DNA of 64,000 nucleotides, from assembly GCF_964340395.1 (NCBI RefSeq), contig NC_135560.1, positions 11,309,598 to 11,373,597 on the forward strand, written 5' to 3'. A program made the translations under genes and the position numbers. Within the stretch, counting starts at the first letter, position 1. Every line of letters starts with the position of its first letter. The notes below the pieces were generated by a model. The model saw only the letters and a program-made list of their open reading frames with translations. It searched no databases and had not been told where the DNA came from. Shown here piece after piece: positions 40,627-48,010 of this stretch. This stretch comes from Glandiceps talaboti (taxonomy: Eukaryota; Hemichordata; Enteropneusta; Spengelidae).

Positions 40627-41301
40627 CTTAATTGTCACATTGAGTGATTAAGATGAGATGTGAGGAACTTGAAGTGATGAAACCGTTAGGTCATGAATAG
40701 TTTCCAGCTGAATGAAGAATAGATATTGGAGAGTAATATAATTATACCTGCACACACATAATTTATGACAAACCTGACTTTGAACTTTTTCACCCATATT
40801 TGAAGCACAGCAGAATGAATGGCATACCGTAGATGCACATTATCATGATCAATGTAAAATGACAAGGGTATAAATTCTATATTTTTTTAAATCAAATTAA
40901 AGAGTGCAACTTGGCTCACATGTGGTATAATTAGATATATTCCCCAGTATTCTTTTTAGTTGACCAGCCAAGGAACATGCTCACCATTACCCCAACGATG
41001 TAGACACACATTGGTTGTCATGATGTATAACAACCAACCCAAGGGTATATATAATCCATATTTTCTGTTCAAAGACAATAAGTTGGCATGTGCATGGTAT
41101 AGTGGCTACTAGTTATCCATAATTTTCCAACAACTAATGTATGATTTGACTGACTACATTTTGTTCTTTTCACTTTCACAGCTCAATTCCTTTGACAGAC
41201 GACGGAGGCGAAAATGTGTTTGTTTAGTGACAGTGACACTTTCTTCTCTAATTGTGTTTGCGATAGTGTTGGCGGTATGCCTCACGACACTGACTCCATG
41301 A
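1517..41301 (+). CDS. Tail-anchored, syntaxin-like membrane protein gene (four exons seen)
   Basis: Four exons (1517-1638, 12926-13061, 35652-35802, 41182-41301) join with perfectly matching phases and give 175 residues from the ATG at 1518 to TGA 41299-41301. What is seen: a charged, helical N-terminal part, a loop rich in V, E, P and S (about 42-72), a long amphipathic helix (about 73-131), five consecutive arginines plus lysine (142-147), and one hydrophobic segment (148-171) ending four residues before the stop. That order, SNARE-like helix, basic collar, C-terminal anchor, is the syntaxin/t-SNARE plan; such proteins drive membrane fusion from the cytosolic face. Inference only: the helix aligns loosely to endosomal syntaxins or TSNARE1-type proteins, but the central glutamine is absent and a proline sits nearby. 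An Habc domain would need exons left of the window. Introns are 11.3, 22.6 and 5.4 kb. Confidence 0.6.
1596..1937 (+). repeat. Tandem duplication of exon 3' end plus 5' splice site (about 7 copies)
   Basis: A unit of roughly 50-58 bases, beginning at the exon phrase ATGTCACTTGAATTGGAGAG and ending at CCATGCAG|GTATGTAAAG, is repeated about seven times. The first copy is the true exon end; the rest run into the intron. Copies ending near 1738 and 1842 keep plausible donors (CAG|GTATGT and CAG|GTGTGT), and one near 1890 has CAG|GTAAAG. Others have lost GT. Reading on from the first donor meets a stop at 1644. Confidence 0.8.
5575..8345. repeat. 33-bp minisatellite, 83 complete copies
   Basis: The unit reads GATAAAAGTAAG, then a variable core, then CTGTCCAGA and a variable end. 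Eighty-three consecutive units, all exactly 33 bases, run from 5586 to 8324, with degenerate half-units at both edges. Because 33 is divisible by 3 and no unit carries a stop, frames stay open throughout: plus strand D-K-S-K-T-L-I-L-S-R-L repeats (924 codons), minus strand W-T-E-S-K-S-Y-F-Y-P-V repeats (948 codons), and a shorter second minus frame. Substitutions cluster at four places in the unit, while GATAAAAGTAAG is almost invariant. It lies inside intron 1. I see no sign that it is translated. Confidence 0.95.
9840..11180 (+). mobile_element. 5'-truncated non-LTR retrotransposon (CR1/L2/Jockey-like)
   Basis: The element consists of the C-terminal part of a reverse transcriptase, about 320 bases of 3' untranslated sequence, and a tail of ATTCA/CAATT short repeats at 11158-11179 right after GAAATAAAGA. 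A short tandem-repeat tail instead of poly(A) is typical of the CR1/L2 group. The 5' end is truncated inside the reverse transcriptase domain, as expected for incomplete target-primed reverse transcription. It lies in sense orientation within intron 1. I could not find a clear target-site duplication by eye. Confidence 0.85.
9852..10844 (+). pseudogene. Reverse transcriptase fragment of the retrotransposon
   Basis: The frame is open for 330 codons to TAA at 10842-10844, with no real start, because the N-terminal endonuclease and fingers region are missing. Visible motifs are G-V-P-Q-G-S-I-L-G-P (residues 25-34), the catalytic box F-A-D-D (56-59), W-x3-N-K-L-T-I (86-94) leading to D-K-T, the thumb motif L-G-V-S-I-D (133-138), and the C-terminal I-E-I-W-G-N block. 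The absence of frameshifts or stops suggests a fairly recent insertion. It cannot be autonomous. Confidence 0.9.
12926..13061 (+). CDS. Tail-anchored gene, second exon
   Basis: The acceptor is TTTCAG at 12920-12925 and the donor GAAAG|GTAGG at 13062. The first two bases complete the glycine codon begun at 1638, and the reading frame is then open to the donor, leaving two bases of an arginine codon. It encodes a G-P-H-V-F-I start, a flexible acidic region and the beginning of a charged helix (V-L-E-R-E-E-L-K-L-L-E-R). Codon phase agreement with both neighbours is the main support. Confidence 0.7.
16378..16808. mobile_element. Old copy of foldback family B
   Basis: The left end (GGTTGTTTCCAATAAC followed by AATAGGGTAGGTAGGTTGG) matches the left end of the copy at 57108. 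The right end (GGGTATCTGAAACACAAATTTTTTTTATTTGGC) matches the end of that copy. The interior is diverged. It is probably a non-autonomous DNA transposon relic. Confidence 0.55.
17290..18130. repeat. 55-bp tandem array, about 15 copies
   Basis: Units carry the phrases TGTTCAGATGGTATTCAACAG and GATCAGGGCATTTTATCATT. Start points near 17444, 17499, 17554 and so on to 18104 are spaced exactly 55 bases. The first two and last two units are more diverged, the usual edge-decay pattern of unequal exchange. Because 55 is not divisible by 3, open frames rotate through three peptides and are not coding. Confidence 0.92.
19757..20255. mobile_element. Long inverted repeat (foldback element), about 500 bp
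   Basis: The left arm (about 19757-19977) and right arm (about 20032-20255) are reverse complements with scattered mismatches around a short spacer. Matching blocks include GCATTAACA, TTGTTACAAA, AACTGAAT, ATTACATT and CAGTTTTA followed by CCTCTTT. The element has no coding capacity. It looks like a MITE or foldback transposon, or the product of an inverted duplication. Confidence 0.75.
21168..21250 (+). repeat. Possible tRNA-derived SINE head
   Basis: AGCTTAACTGGTTGAGC resembles a tRNA A box and GATATTCAAATCAA about 40 bases on resembles a B box. No convincing cloverleaf forms, so this is at best a decayed SINE or tRNA pseudogene. Confidence 0.25.
22735..23355. repeat. Degenerate tandem array, about 75 bp x 8
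   Basis: The marker phrase GTGGACAGGAGCCTGATAAAAC recurs near 22779, 22857, 22919, 22993, 23074, 23151, 23227 and 23305. It alternates with TATATATGGAAGTAGTCAACTCCATTT and ATCCAGTTTATCA. Copies carry indels and substitutions, so this array is older than the 33-bp and 55-bp arrays. Confidence 0.85.
23936..24273. mobile_element. Foldback family A, copy 1 (TTAA-flanked MITE)
   Basis: The terminal inverted repeats are AGTGGCCATATGGAT at 23944 and its complement ATCCATATGGCCACT ending at 24266. Each is bordered by TTAA, a piggyBac-like target site, although TTAA could also be part of the repeat. The centre (24095-24125) reads GTTATTGTAAATACAATTATAAC, a near palindrome. Similar copies lie at 44026-45155 and 60417-60655, with a fragment at 50236. 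It has no coding capacity; an apparent 78-codon frame merely crosses it. Confidence 0.85.
25436..25640. repeat. 40-bp tandem array, 5 copies
   Basis: The unit TACAGGTTTAAGATCACAAT plus AACACTCCAGTTACAGCTAG repeats near 25436, 25476, 25516, 25558 and 25598. The last copy is truncated. Copies are almost identical. Confidence 0.9.
26958..27366. mobile_element. Foldback element with about 150-bp arms
   Basis: The left arm (26958-27117) and right arm (27220-27366) are inverted copies. Examples are ATTCACA...GGAATAGAC against its complement GTCTATTCC...TGTGAAT, ATAAACTCAATTGATAA against TTATCAATTGAGTTTAT, and CAACGCCAAGTGCGGAACCT near CCTGTTATCAGATACC. A spacer of about 100 bases separates them. 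No open frame is present, so it is a MITE-like element. Confidence 0.85.
27555..27810. repeat. Degenerate G-rich tandem repeat, about 4 copies
   Basis: The phrases GGGGGTTACTTTTGTTTAAA and GGGACACAGTCTGTAACTTT recur four times at uneven spacing (about 50-95 bases), including a run of ten G at 27689-27698. Confidence 0.75.
29636..30040. repeat. Dispersed repeat plus a 119-bp tandem duplication
   Basis: The segment 29636-29760 (CTTCAGTGATTGGCTTAGAT and following) recurs at 56365-56475 in a CNTLN intron. Next to it, 29785-29895 and 29905-30025 are two direct copies sharing CCTTTGACTATGGA, GATGTGTTATAAAACAC and TTATTGCC. It is probably a mobile-element relic of unknown class. Confidence 0.7.
30759..32030 (-). 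CDS. Intronless TRIM-like RING/B-box/NHL protein
   Basis: This gene encodes 423 residues in one exon. ATG 32030-32028 has a strong start context (A at -3, G at +4). The RING finger is C3HC4 (C20, C23, C35, H37, C40, C43, C56, C59), implying E3 ubiquitin ligase activity by family. A zinc-binding B-box follows (C80, C83, C92, C95, C100, C103, H107, H116); cysteine at its second position resembles type 1. From about 130 to 415 there is a beta-propeller with NHL blades at about 199-234, 240-282, 293-329, 343-376 and 381-408 (N-R-I-Q-V-F-D, V-Y-V-T-N and similar). The coiled coil that normally lies between B-box and NHL in TRIM proteins is absent, so dimerisation may differ. The lack of introns suggests retroposition; such families are expanded in many invertebrates. 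It lies antisense inside intron 2 of the tail-anchored gene. Substrate is unknown. Confidence 0.93.
   Translation of the reverse strand: MATPTQTKVPSEVPEDSEKCPICKDPFETPKYLPCKHTFCERCLLTLVETAGVLDCPLCRSQCQLPVGGVYALRGPPDICGGCEKEDAAYRCEDCQFFLCKLCAYSHGNIAVTSTHHVELLSDVEEPKPADTHSYIPVECYKWEKTIPIMGDNIAITKFTGNFVTVSQELGSLKVLERDGGVKNTFHYSGEWFKKPFMPTDITISKDHQIFTTDAGNNQVVVTDENGKVLRCFGQNELKNPTSIAISPLDGTVYVTNWGLYLNGGHCIRKYTQEGTHLNSFGDYGVNDGQFQGPHSVAVDSNGKVFISDYHNNRIQVFDSTDAFLYKFGTKEDVLGEDLVTCPKNITIDDKDDVFVTDILRVQKFQNDGTFRCRFEGARLLKPSGLACIDDRPRRVAVIEGNVIKVYVQYMKYVPIYPYMDVD
33990..34135. mobile_element. Half copy of foldback family B (tentative)
   Basis: ATTTTTCTCAAACTCAAAAAGAGTGTAGGGTCGGT and a following GGTAATCAAAACCA resemble the right half of the copy at 57108-57462. 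The left half is not recognisable. Confidence 0.4.
34560..34916 (-). mobile_element. Foldback family B, copy in inverted orientation
   Basis: The terminal repeats are TTGTGTGGTTCTGGTTAC at the left and GTAATCGGAACCACACAA at the right. The whole 350 bases is the reverse complement of 57108-57462, with shared internal phrases such as GATGTACAGCCATTA and TCTAGTTCAGGTTTTCCATT. It is a non-coding MITE. Confidence 0.88.
35652..35802 (+). CDS. Tail-anchored gene, third exon (SNARE-like helix)
   Basis: The acceptor is GACAG at 35647-35651 and the donor TCT|GTAAGT at 35803. The first base completes the arginine codon from 13061. The 50 residues form a 3-4 spaced hydrophobic helix beginning D-I-N-E-L-R-E-M-A-V-E-M-H. 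In syntaxins the conserved central glutamine sits seven residues before the +2 layer isoleucine; here that place is isoleucine 102 with serine 101 next to it, and proline 106 falls one turn later. The exon ends in phase 0. Confidence 0.7.
36765..36800. promoter_or_regulatory. Cluster of AGGTCA-type half-sites
   Basis: Successive TGACCT/AGGTCA hexamers occur here: TGACCTTGACCTCGACCTTG, then ACCTTCAAGGTCA. Extended TCAAGGTCA is the known monomer site for ERR/SF-1-type nuclear receptors. It could equally be a short hexanucleotide microsatellite. No functional evidence is available. Confidence 0.3.
38574..38632. repeat. T-rich octamer repeat followed by a G run
   Basis: AATTTTTT repeats about five times, then a T-rich stretch and about ten consecutive G. 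It is a simple sequence prone to length variation. Confidence 0.8.
40227..40309. repeat. Strong hairpin (about 28-bp stem)
   Basis: GAAAATACTTGTGACCTAAGG...TTTTGTCA at 40227-40253 pairs with TGACAAAGCCCCTTAGGTCAC...CGTATTTTC at 40279-40309, leaving a loop of about 25 bases. It is probably a terminal part of a foldback element that extends to about 40980. Confidence 0.7.
40303..40980. mobile_element. Degenerate foldback element with an (AT)n core (tentative)
   Basis: The left phrase TCCTTGGCCAAACGAAGG...ATATTGGGGAATA is inverted at the right as TATTCCCCAGTATT...GACCAGCCAAGGA. An (AT)n tract lies at 40585-40623. Fragments of the same family (TATTGGGGAATAC and AATTATACCTGCA) occur at 5100-5160. 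Confidence 0.5.
41182..41301 (+). CDS. Tail-anchored gene, last exon (basic collar, membrane anchor, stop)
   Basis: A polypyrimidine tract and TTTCACAG (41174-41181) precede phase-0 coding of L-N-S-F-D, five arginines, lysine, then a run of about 24 hydrophobic residues with cysteines at its cytosolic edge, and TGA at 41299-41301. The cysteines beside the basic collar could be palmitoylated, as in many SNAREs (inference). A 30-bp tandem array starts about 150 bases downstream, probably in the 3' untranslated region. Confidence 0.75.
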   Translation, partial: LNSFDRRRRRKCVCLVTVTLSSLIVFAIVLAVCLTTLTP

Positions 41302-43400
41302 CGCTTTCGATGGTGGTTATAAATTTATGAAACTCATATCTATAGAAATACTATCTGTAAATATACAGTATCCAGGTGCACGGGCCATTGACGCTGACGT
41401 ATCCAGGTGCCTGGGCCATTGAAGGTGATAGCTAATAATTTGCCATTTGGGTATCCCTTGCCATTGGGTATTGGCAGTTGCCATGGGTATCACTGGGTAT
41501 CAACAGTTGCCAAAGGGTATCACCTGAAGTTGCCAAAGGGTATTGCTGCATAAGTATCATCATTTTCTATTGGGTGTCACCAAGTACCATTGGGTGTTAC
41601 CAGTGTTGCTGTTGGATAATACTGCCAGTCACCATTGGGTATCATTGGCCATGGACTATCAGCAGTTGCCATCAGGTTTCCTGGGTATCAACAGTTGCCA
41701 TTGAATATCACTGGGTATCAACAGTTGCCATTGGGTATCACTGGGTATCAGTGACAGCAACAGCTACCAAAGGGAATCACTGGGTATCAACAGTTGCCAT
41801 TGGGTATCACTGGGTATCAACAGTTGCCATTGGGTATCACTGGGTATCAGTGACAGCAACAGCTACCAAAGGGAATCACTGGGTATCAACAGTTGCCATT
41901 GGGTATCACTGGGTATCAACAGTTGCCATTGGATATCACTGGGTATCAGTGACAGCAACAGCTACCAAAGGGAATCACTGGGTATCAACAGTTGCCATTG
42001 GGTATCACTGGGTATCAACAGTTGCCATTGGGTATCACTGGGTATCAACAGATACCATTGGATATCACTGGGTATCAACAGTTGCCATTGGGTATCACTG
42101 GGTATCAACAGCTACCAAAGGGAATCACTGGGTATCAACAGATACCATTGGGTATCACTGGGTATCAACAGTTGCCATTGGATATCACTGGGTATCAACA
42201 GTTGCCGTTGGGTATCACTGGGTATCAACAGTTGCCATTGGGTATCACTGGGTATCAACAGTTGCCATTGGGTTTCCTGGGTATCAGTGACAGCAACAGC
42301 TACCAAAGGGAATCACTGGGTATCAACAGTTGCCATTGGATATCACTGGGTATCAACAGTTGCCATTGGGTATCACTGGGTATCAGTGACAGCAACAGCT
42401 ACCAAAGGGAATCACTGGGTATCAACAGTTGCCATTGGGTATCACTGGGTATCAACAGTTGCCATTGGGTATCACTGGGTATCAACAGATACCATTGGAT
42501 ATCACTGGGTATCAACAGCTACCATTGGATATCACTGGGTATCAACAGCTACCAAAGGGAATCACTGGGTATCAACAGTTGCCATTGGGTATCACTGGGT
42601 ATCAACAGTTGCCATTGGGTATCACTGGGTATCAACAGATACCATTGGATATCACTGGGTATCAACAGCTACCAAAGGGAATCACTGGGTATCAACAGTT
42701 GCCATTGGGTATCACTGGGTATCAACAGTTGCCATTGGGTATCACTGGGTATCAACAGCTACCAAAGGATATCACAGCATGGGTATCACCAAGTGCTATT
42801 GGGTTTAATCGATCAATGTCAGTTACAAGACCATCTGGAATTTGAAGTCTCGGATTGTACTGTTGTGTTCAAAGTACACTCAATCAAGATAATGAGAGGA
42901 GAGTTAACAGCAGTTGAAGATATATGATACCAAAGTGTGAGGAGAATCAAGGAGAAGACCTTTTTAGAAGATCTGATGCAAGTTGAACAGTTGGTACTTG
43001 GTTTTGAGACCTTTGGAATCAAGAAGGTTGTACAAGGCCTCAGATGGATTTTTAGTGGTGACTTAATTGAGATGGATTCTATTTGCAGGAATGTGACAAC
43101 TTCCCTATGTGCCAAAATGAGTTGTATTGTAACAATACCCAGATATTAGAGAAATATATTGAGTTGAAGTCTGTGTTTGATGTTACAAATATGTTAAGAA
43201 GTAAATTACACAGAACTTTTTAAGTCGCTCAAGTTAATACTCACCGAGTTTCTCAGCACCAGGAACTTCAAAATCTCAGTTACATGTAGTTCTTCCATAA
43301 TGAAAACAATGGGTTACGTCGGGTTATCAAACAGATAATCACAACACCCCCTGCTTTTCAATGATGTGTTCCAATAAACAATAGGAATGTACCAAACCAG
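41302..43400 (+). other. Probable 3' untranslated region and end of the tail-anchored gene
   Basis: After the stop comes the 30-bp array, then about 600 bases of unique sequence with AATAAA at 43373-43378 and another AATAAA-like hexamer near 43406. If either is the poly(A) signal, the array is transcribed as 3' UTR. A GTG-started 70-codon frame at 42937-43149 has no recognisable domain. Confidence 0.4.
41395..42780. repeat. 30-bp minisatellite with 39-bp variants, about 43 units
   Basis: The common unit is GGGTATCACTGGGTATCAAC followed by AGTTGCCATT; a 39-base variant includes AGTGACAGCAACAGCTACCA. The units combine into larger repeated blocks of about 99 bases. Diverged units lie at 41395-41690. 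Because 30 and 39 are multiples of three, frames of 270 and 311 codons stay open, but they start inside the array and lack non-repeat domains. It begins about 100-150 bases after the stop of the tail-anchored gene. Confidence 0.93.
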
Positions 43401-44164
43401 GGGACAATAAAGGGGTGATAGATAGGACTATTGGATGGGTGACAAAGATTATAGATGTGTGGCATTTGTGGAATGTCATCAAACTTTGCCAATCTTCACA
43501 AATAATTTTAAGAGCTTATGAAATGTTACCTATGAAATATAAAAGTGTCTGGACGATAATAATTCTAATGAATTTTTCAACTTTTATCGCTATACATGAT
43601 GAGCTGCACATAAATGCCATTTACTATTTGAATGTGTATACCTTGATCACTTTTTTGGAAATATTTTAGAGTTTTGTCATTTTCTTTTTACTATGAAGGC
43701 AGTTTAGAATCAGCAGTGCCTTCAATAGAGCCTTACATGTAGACTCGTCCGTCCGTCCGTATGTCATGTTGTGTTTTGGAAAGTTTTAGAAAGGTTTGAG
43801 AGTATAAATATCAGGCCAATTCATACTTCAAGAATCAAATTTTGTTTACATTTAGACATACATATACAAATACCTCCTAAAATTTTCAACAAAAGTTTTC
43901 ATACAAATAAATAGACATATATATACTAACCCTTAGATAGATAGGATGATGGCAGAGTTGAAATTATCTCCCAATACTTGGGTAGACGTCCAGAAACTTG
44001 TGTACTCTTAGCTAGGCAGGCATTTAAAGTGGCCATATGGATGAGAAATTTTTTTTTCAATAAACAAAACAACTAATGTATATTTTATACTTGAAAAACA
44101 AAAATACCAAGTCTGTGTTTGTAAGTCAAAATTACAAAACTAAAAATGTGTAAAAAGTTTGTTA

Positions 44165-44246
44165 TTGTACATACATACATACATACATACATACACACAT
44201 ACATACATACATACATACACACATACATACATACATACATACATAT
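44165..44246. repeat. (ACAT)n microsatellite, first block
   Basis: About 20 tetranucleotide units of ACAT/ACAC directly extend the central TGTACATACA of the family-A element. Confidence 0.95.
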
Positions 44247-44585
44247 AGTAGTAGGTTTTATTTGCGTTTCATGGCCACCGGCCCAAATGCAAAGGTGGAT
44301 GCATCAGAAAAAAAGTGGTATTAACAAAAACAATTGAAAAGATAAATACAATGTGAAAGACTCTGAAAATACAATCGTTCTGAGAGAAATTCACTGAAAA
44401 TCGATATATACAATCAAATGATAATGGAAGCAATCACGTCAAACATACCTTATCTCTAAGCCTGATTGCTTTATGTACAAAATTGCAGAGTTTAAACAAA
44501 ATATTTGAATCGGTTGATCTCATAAACTTAGTAAACTTAAAGTAATTTGGTTCTAAAAACATATCACATGGCAAGTATTGGATTC

Positions 44586-44587
<2 letters not shown>

Positions 44588-44616
<29 letters not shown>

Positions 44617-44818
44617 CATACATACATACATACACATACATACATACATATGATATGATACATACATACATACATACATACATACATACATACATACATG
44701 CACACACACATACATCCATACATACATACATACATACATACATACATACATACATACATGCATGCATACATACATACATACATACATACATACATACATA
44801 CATACATACATACATACA
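44588..44818. repeat. (ACAT)n microsatellite, second block
   Basis: About 57 units of ACAT with scattered ACAC, TGAT and ATGC variants. The 340 bases between the two blocks (44247-44587) are unique-looking and probably a nested insertion. Confidence 0.95.
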
Positions 44819-45172
44819 GGAAGTGATTTGTAAATAAATTGTGTACACAAACGTTATCGCTACATCATCCTGTGCATGCGTACATCTGTTGTTGCTCCCA
44901 TATATTGAAATGTCACCATATGGAGTTTGATTAATTCTGCTCATGTAGTTTCTTTACATGCAACTTCCTGTATGTACAATAACAGACTTTTTACAAATTT
45001 TTCAGTTTTTTCACAATTTATTGAGTTACAAACATGGACTTTAATATGTCGTTTCTTGTTATCTTTTCAAGTAGAAAAACATGTTAGAGTTGTTTTGTCA
45101 ATTAAAAAAATCCAAAATAAATACCCAGTGCCCATCTACGTGGTCACTTTAAAAATACTGAAAATATTCTGG

Positions 45173-45199
45173 CAACCCCCCCCCCCCCCCCCCCCCCCC
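45173..45199. repeat. Poly(C) run of about 24-27 bases
   Basis: This is an unbroken run of C just outside the right end of family-A copy 2. Long runs like this are unstable and error-prone in assembly. Confidence 0.9.
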
Positions 45200-46020
45200 A
45201 TATTCAGCACTTTACTTGATGTTACAACAAACTCTCAGATGTTCGAAAAACAGACATAGACAGTAGACATAGACAGAGTCATCTTCTGACCACAAGGGGG
45301 CAGGCTTCGATATACATTCTCTTCCCACATAGGGAGTGGTGGTGCGGACTATACTATTCATTGACAAGTCAAGATGAGACAGATTTGCAATGCGTGTGAA
45401 ATAAAGCATGGAATATTATTACAGTTACAATGTAGTGTCTCACACACAAACAAGATTTATGTTGGCGCATAGACATTGAGACTCAATCTCCAATGTCCTT
45501 GGTTGACACCACAGATTCACAAGTATATATGCGTATCATTTCCATGGCATGAGGTAATGGTTTACATGAAACAGTAGACATTTGGTTAGTAAAAAGGGAA
45601 CACCAAAGATTTTGATGCAAATCTGTCTTTTCTATGACTGTGAAAAAGCACACTTCTATGAATAAACACAGCTAATGAAACTCCCTAGGATAAGATATTG
45701 TTAATAGTATCATGTGGTCACTCACTTTCCACAGTACTGAAAACAAGAATGTTGAAAACCAGCTTGTAGCGTATCATGAGATCATCATGTTCTGACACTC
45801 AGCAGTGGTATATCCATGTCACCAGTTCTCTTGTGAAAAAAACATAAGACCACATGCACATTACCATACAATTAATTTGGCCTGCAATGTTACTGTACCC
45901 ATATTTCCTTCATATTCAGAAACTTTGACTTCAAAGGGTATCAATATAGAAGTCCCCAACATATTGCTCTTCATTTGATCTTAAAATATTTCCGACATCA
46001 TGTACGTATACCCTTAGCCT

Positions 46021-46582
46021 GGATGATCGTACAATGTCACACATGCCCAATAAATGAACATCTTTCAGGGTTTTTTGCACGTTTTTTTGTTTTTTGTATT
46101 TTGTTGTTGTTGGTTTTTTTGTTTTTTTTTTGTTTTTTTTTTGTTGGGGGGGGGGGGGGGAGTCTGGGTCAATGTGATTGCTGAACTTCATTTTCACCAT
46201 TCTCGCAAACCAGAGCTGTTATTTCTTCGGCGGCGTGCCTTGGATGGTGCCGTAAAAGAGGCTGTGGTTTACGATGATGCATTTTCACACTTCTAATTGT
46301 AACCAATTTATTTTGACAACTTTTAACCCTTCAATGATAACAGGTTCTGTATTTACTACTGAGATGCTCATCTGGGTTCCCAGTACTATTTTAAAGTGTT
46401 TACATCATGTTTGTAAATTGCATTGATTGTAGTGGCATGGCTGCTACAATTTTTATCATGGTTTACATCATATATAAATATGTCGACGCGCACCTGTGAA
46501 TGTTTGCTTAGGGGGGAGGGGGAGGGGTTTTGTCCTAAACAAAGTCCATTTATTGAGTTTGTGCGACATTGTGCAATCATCC
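46021..46582. mobile_element. Foldback family C, copy 1
   Basis: Terminal inverted repeats of about 40 bases: GGATGATCGTACAATGTCAC...CCAATAAATGAAC at the left and GTCCATTTATTGAG...GACATTGTGCAATCATCC at the right. The interior includes a T-rich run with 14 G at 46146-46160 and a GGGGGGAGGGGGAGGGG tract near 46511. The same element is inverted at 61008-61432. Short frames crossing it are not genes. Confidence 0.85.
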
Positions 46583-46604
46583 TTAATACTTTCCTTGGAG
46601 TCTG

Positions 46605-46825
46605 AACAAGCCCCCTTATGTCACTTGTATGTCTGACTTTTTATAACAGGACCCCCTATGTTATTTGTATTTCTACTTGTGTCTGACCATAGATAGTTGG
46701 CAAAAGACTCCCCAACTTCTGTTGTCTGACTTGGTATGTAAGACCCCCCATGTTACTTGTATTTCTACTTGTATAACTGACGTGGCTTGAAAAGACCCCC
46801 TATGTTACTTGTAATTCTACCCATC
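46605..46825. repeat. Degenerate tandem repeat, about 60 bp x 4
   Basis: The phrases ACCCCCTATGTTACTTGTAT and TTCTACTTGTGTCTGAC recur four times with indels. It begins directly after family-C copy 1. Confidence 0.75.
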
Positions 46826-47249
46826 TCTCATATGATCCCCATATATCATGTAGTTAAGTTTTCCTTGAATGGGTGAAAAAAATGAAATCATTCATTTCTC
46901 TGTTTACAAAGGTTTTTCACCATCATTAAAAAAAGCATCTGCATGTCCATACCTTGCTCATTTTGTGTACTTATCATGGGTGGGGGAAAATAAACTTAAT
47001 ATTATAATAATATTTTTAAAGTGTACAGTACGTTGAGTTTGCTTCTGTACTTTCAGACAATCATGCAATATTTTATAAGAAATGTGTAAATTAATTGTTA
47101 GATGAAACCCTGTCAGGTTTGTTAAAACGTATATAGATTGACACTATATATATAGAATACTGCCAAACTTAAAAGAAGACAATTGTATGAATGTACTGTA
47201 ATTGCCAAAACACCAACAATTGAAAGTATTTGGTGTAAATTTATGTTCA

Positions 47250-47671
47250 CATACATACATACACACACATACACACATACATACATACATACATACATAC
47301 ATACATACATACATACATACATACATACATACATACATACATACCGGTACATACATGCATGCATACATACATACATACATACATACATACATACATACAT
47401 ACATACATACATACATACACACACATACATACATACATACATACACACACATACACACATACATACATACATGTACATACATACATACATACATACATAC
47501 ATACATACATACATACATACATACATACATACATACATACATACATACATACATACATACATACATACATACATACATACATACATACATACATACATAC
47601 ATACATACATACATACATACATACATACATACATACATACATACATACCGGTACATACATACATACATACA

Positions 47672-47702
<31 letters not shown>

Positions 47703-47790
47703 GTACAGTACACACATACATACATACATACATACATACATACATACATACATACATACACACATACACATACATACATACAGTATACAC

Positions 47791-47845
<55 letters not shown>

Positions 47846-47932
47846 TACACACATATATATATACATATATACATACATACATACATACATACACACATAT
47901 ACATACATATACATACATACATACATACATGC

Positions 47933-48010
<78 letters not shown>
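47250..48010. repeat. Compound (ACAT)n - (AT)n - (AC)n microsatellite
   Basis: About 550 bases of ACAT units with interspersed ACAC and CCGGTACAT variants are followed by (AT)n at 47802-47840, mixed ATAC, and (AC)n at 47951-48008. All apparent frames (H-T-Y-I or C-M-Y-V repeats) are artefacts of simple sequence. Confidence 0.97.

Larger units (their letters stand above)
35803..41181 (+). other. Intron 3 of the tail-anchored gene
   Basis: This 5.4-kb intron holds a 23-bp direct duplication at 36018-36062, a nuclear-receptor half-site cluster at 36765-36800, T-rich and G-rich simple repeats at 38574-38632 and 39820-39862, and a hairpin and degenerate foldback near 40.2-41.0 kb. No other exon is evident. 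Confidence 0.6.
44026..45155. mobile_element. Foldback family A, copy 2, interrupted by (ACAT)n microsatellites
   Basis: The left end TTTAAAGTGGCCATATGGATG (44027) and right end ATCTACGTGGTCACTTTAAA (about 45133-45152) match the family-A termini. Internal halves also match (AAGTCTGTGTTTGTAAGTCA and TTATTGAGTTACAAAC). The short palindromic centre seen in copy 3 (TTGTTATTGTACATACAATA) is split: TTGTTATTGTACATAC at 44159 runs into the array and GTATGTACAATAACAGAC closes it at 44971. Confidence 0.85.

Noticed and set aside
41478-42927. Frames of 270, 311, 173 and 138 codons with W-V-S-T-V-A-I-G-Y-H or L-G-I-T-G-Y-Q-Q repeats
   Set aside because: Same artefact, from the 30/39-bp array. It lies after a well-supported stop codon and three frames overlap each other.
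42937-43149. 70-codon frame with protein-like composition
   Set aside because: It begins with GTG, lies in the probable 3' UTR, and no domain or homologue is recognised.
44146-44850. CRISPR-like regularly spaced repeats
   Set aside because: The repeats are contiguous tetranucleotides without spacers, and the DNA is eukaryotic.
46054-46296. 80-codon frame over the T-rich and G-rich run
   Set aside because: It lies wholly inside foldback family C and is driven by homopolymers.
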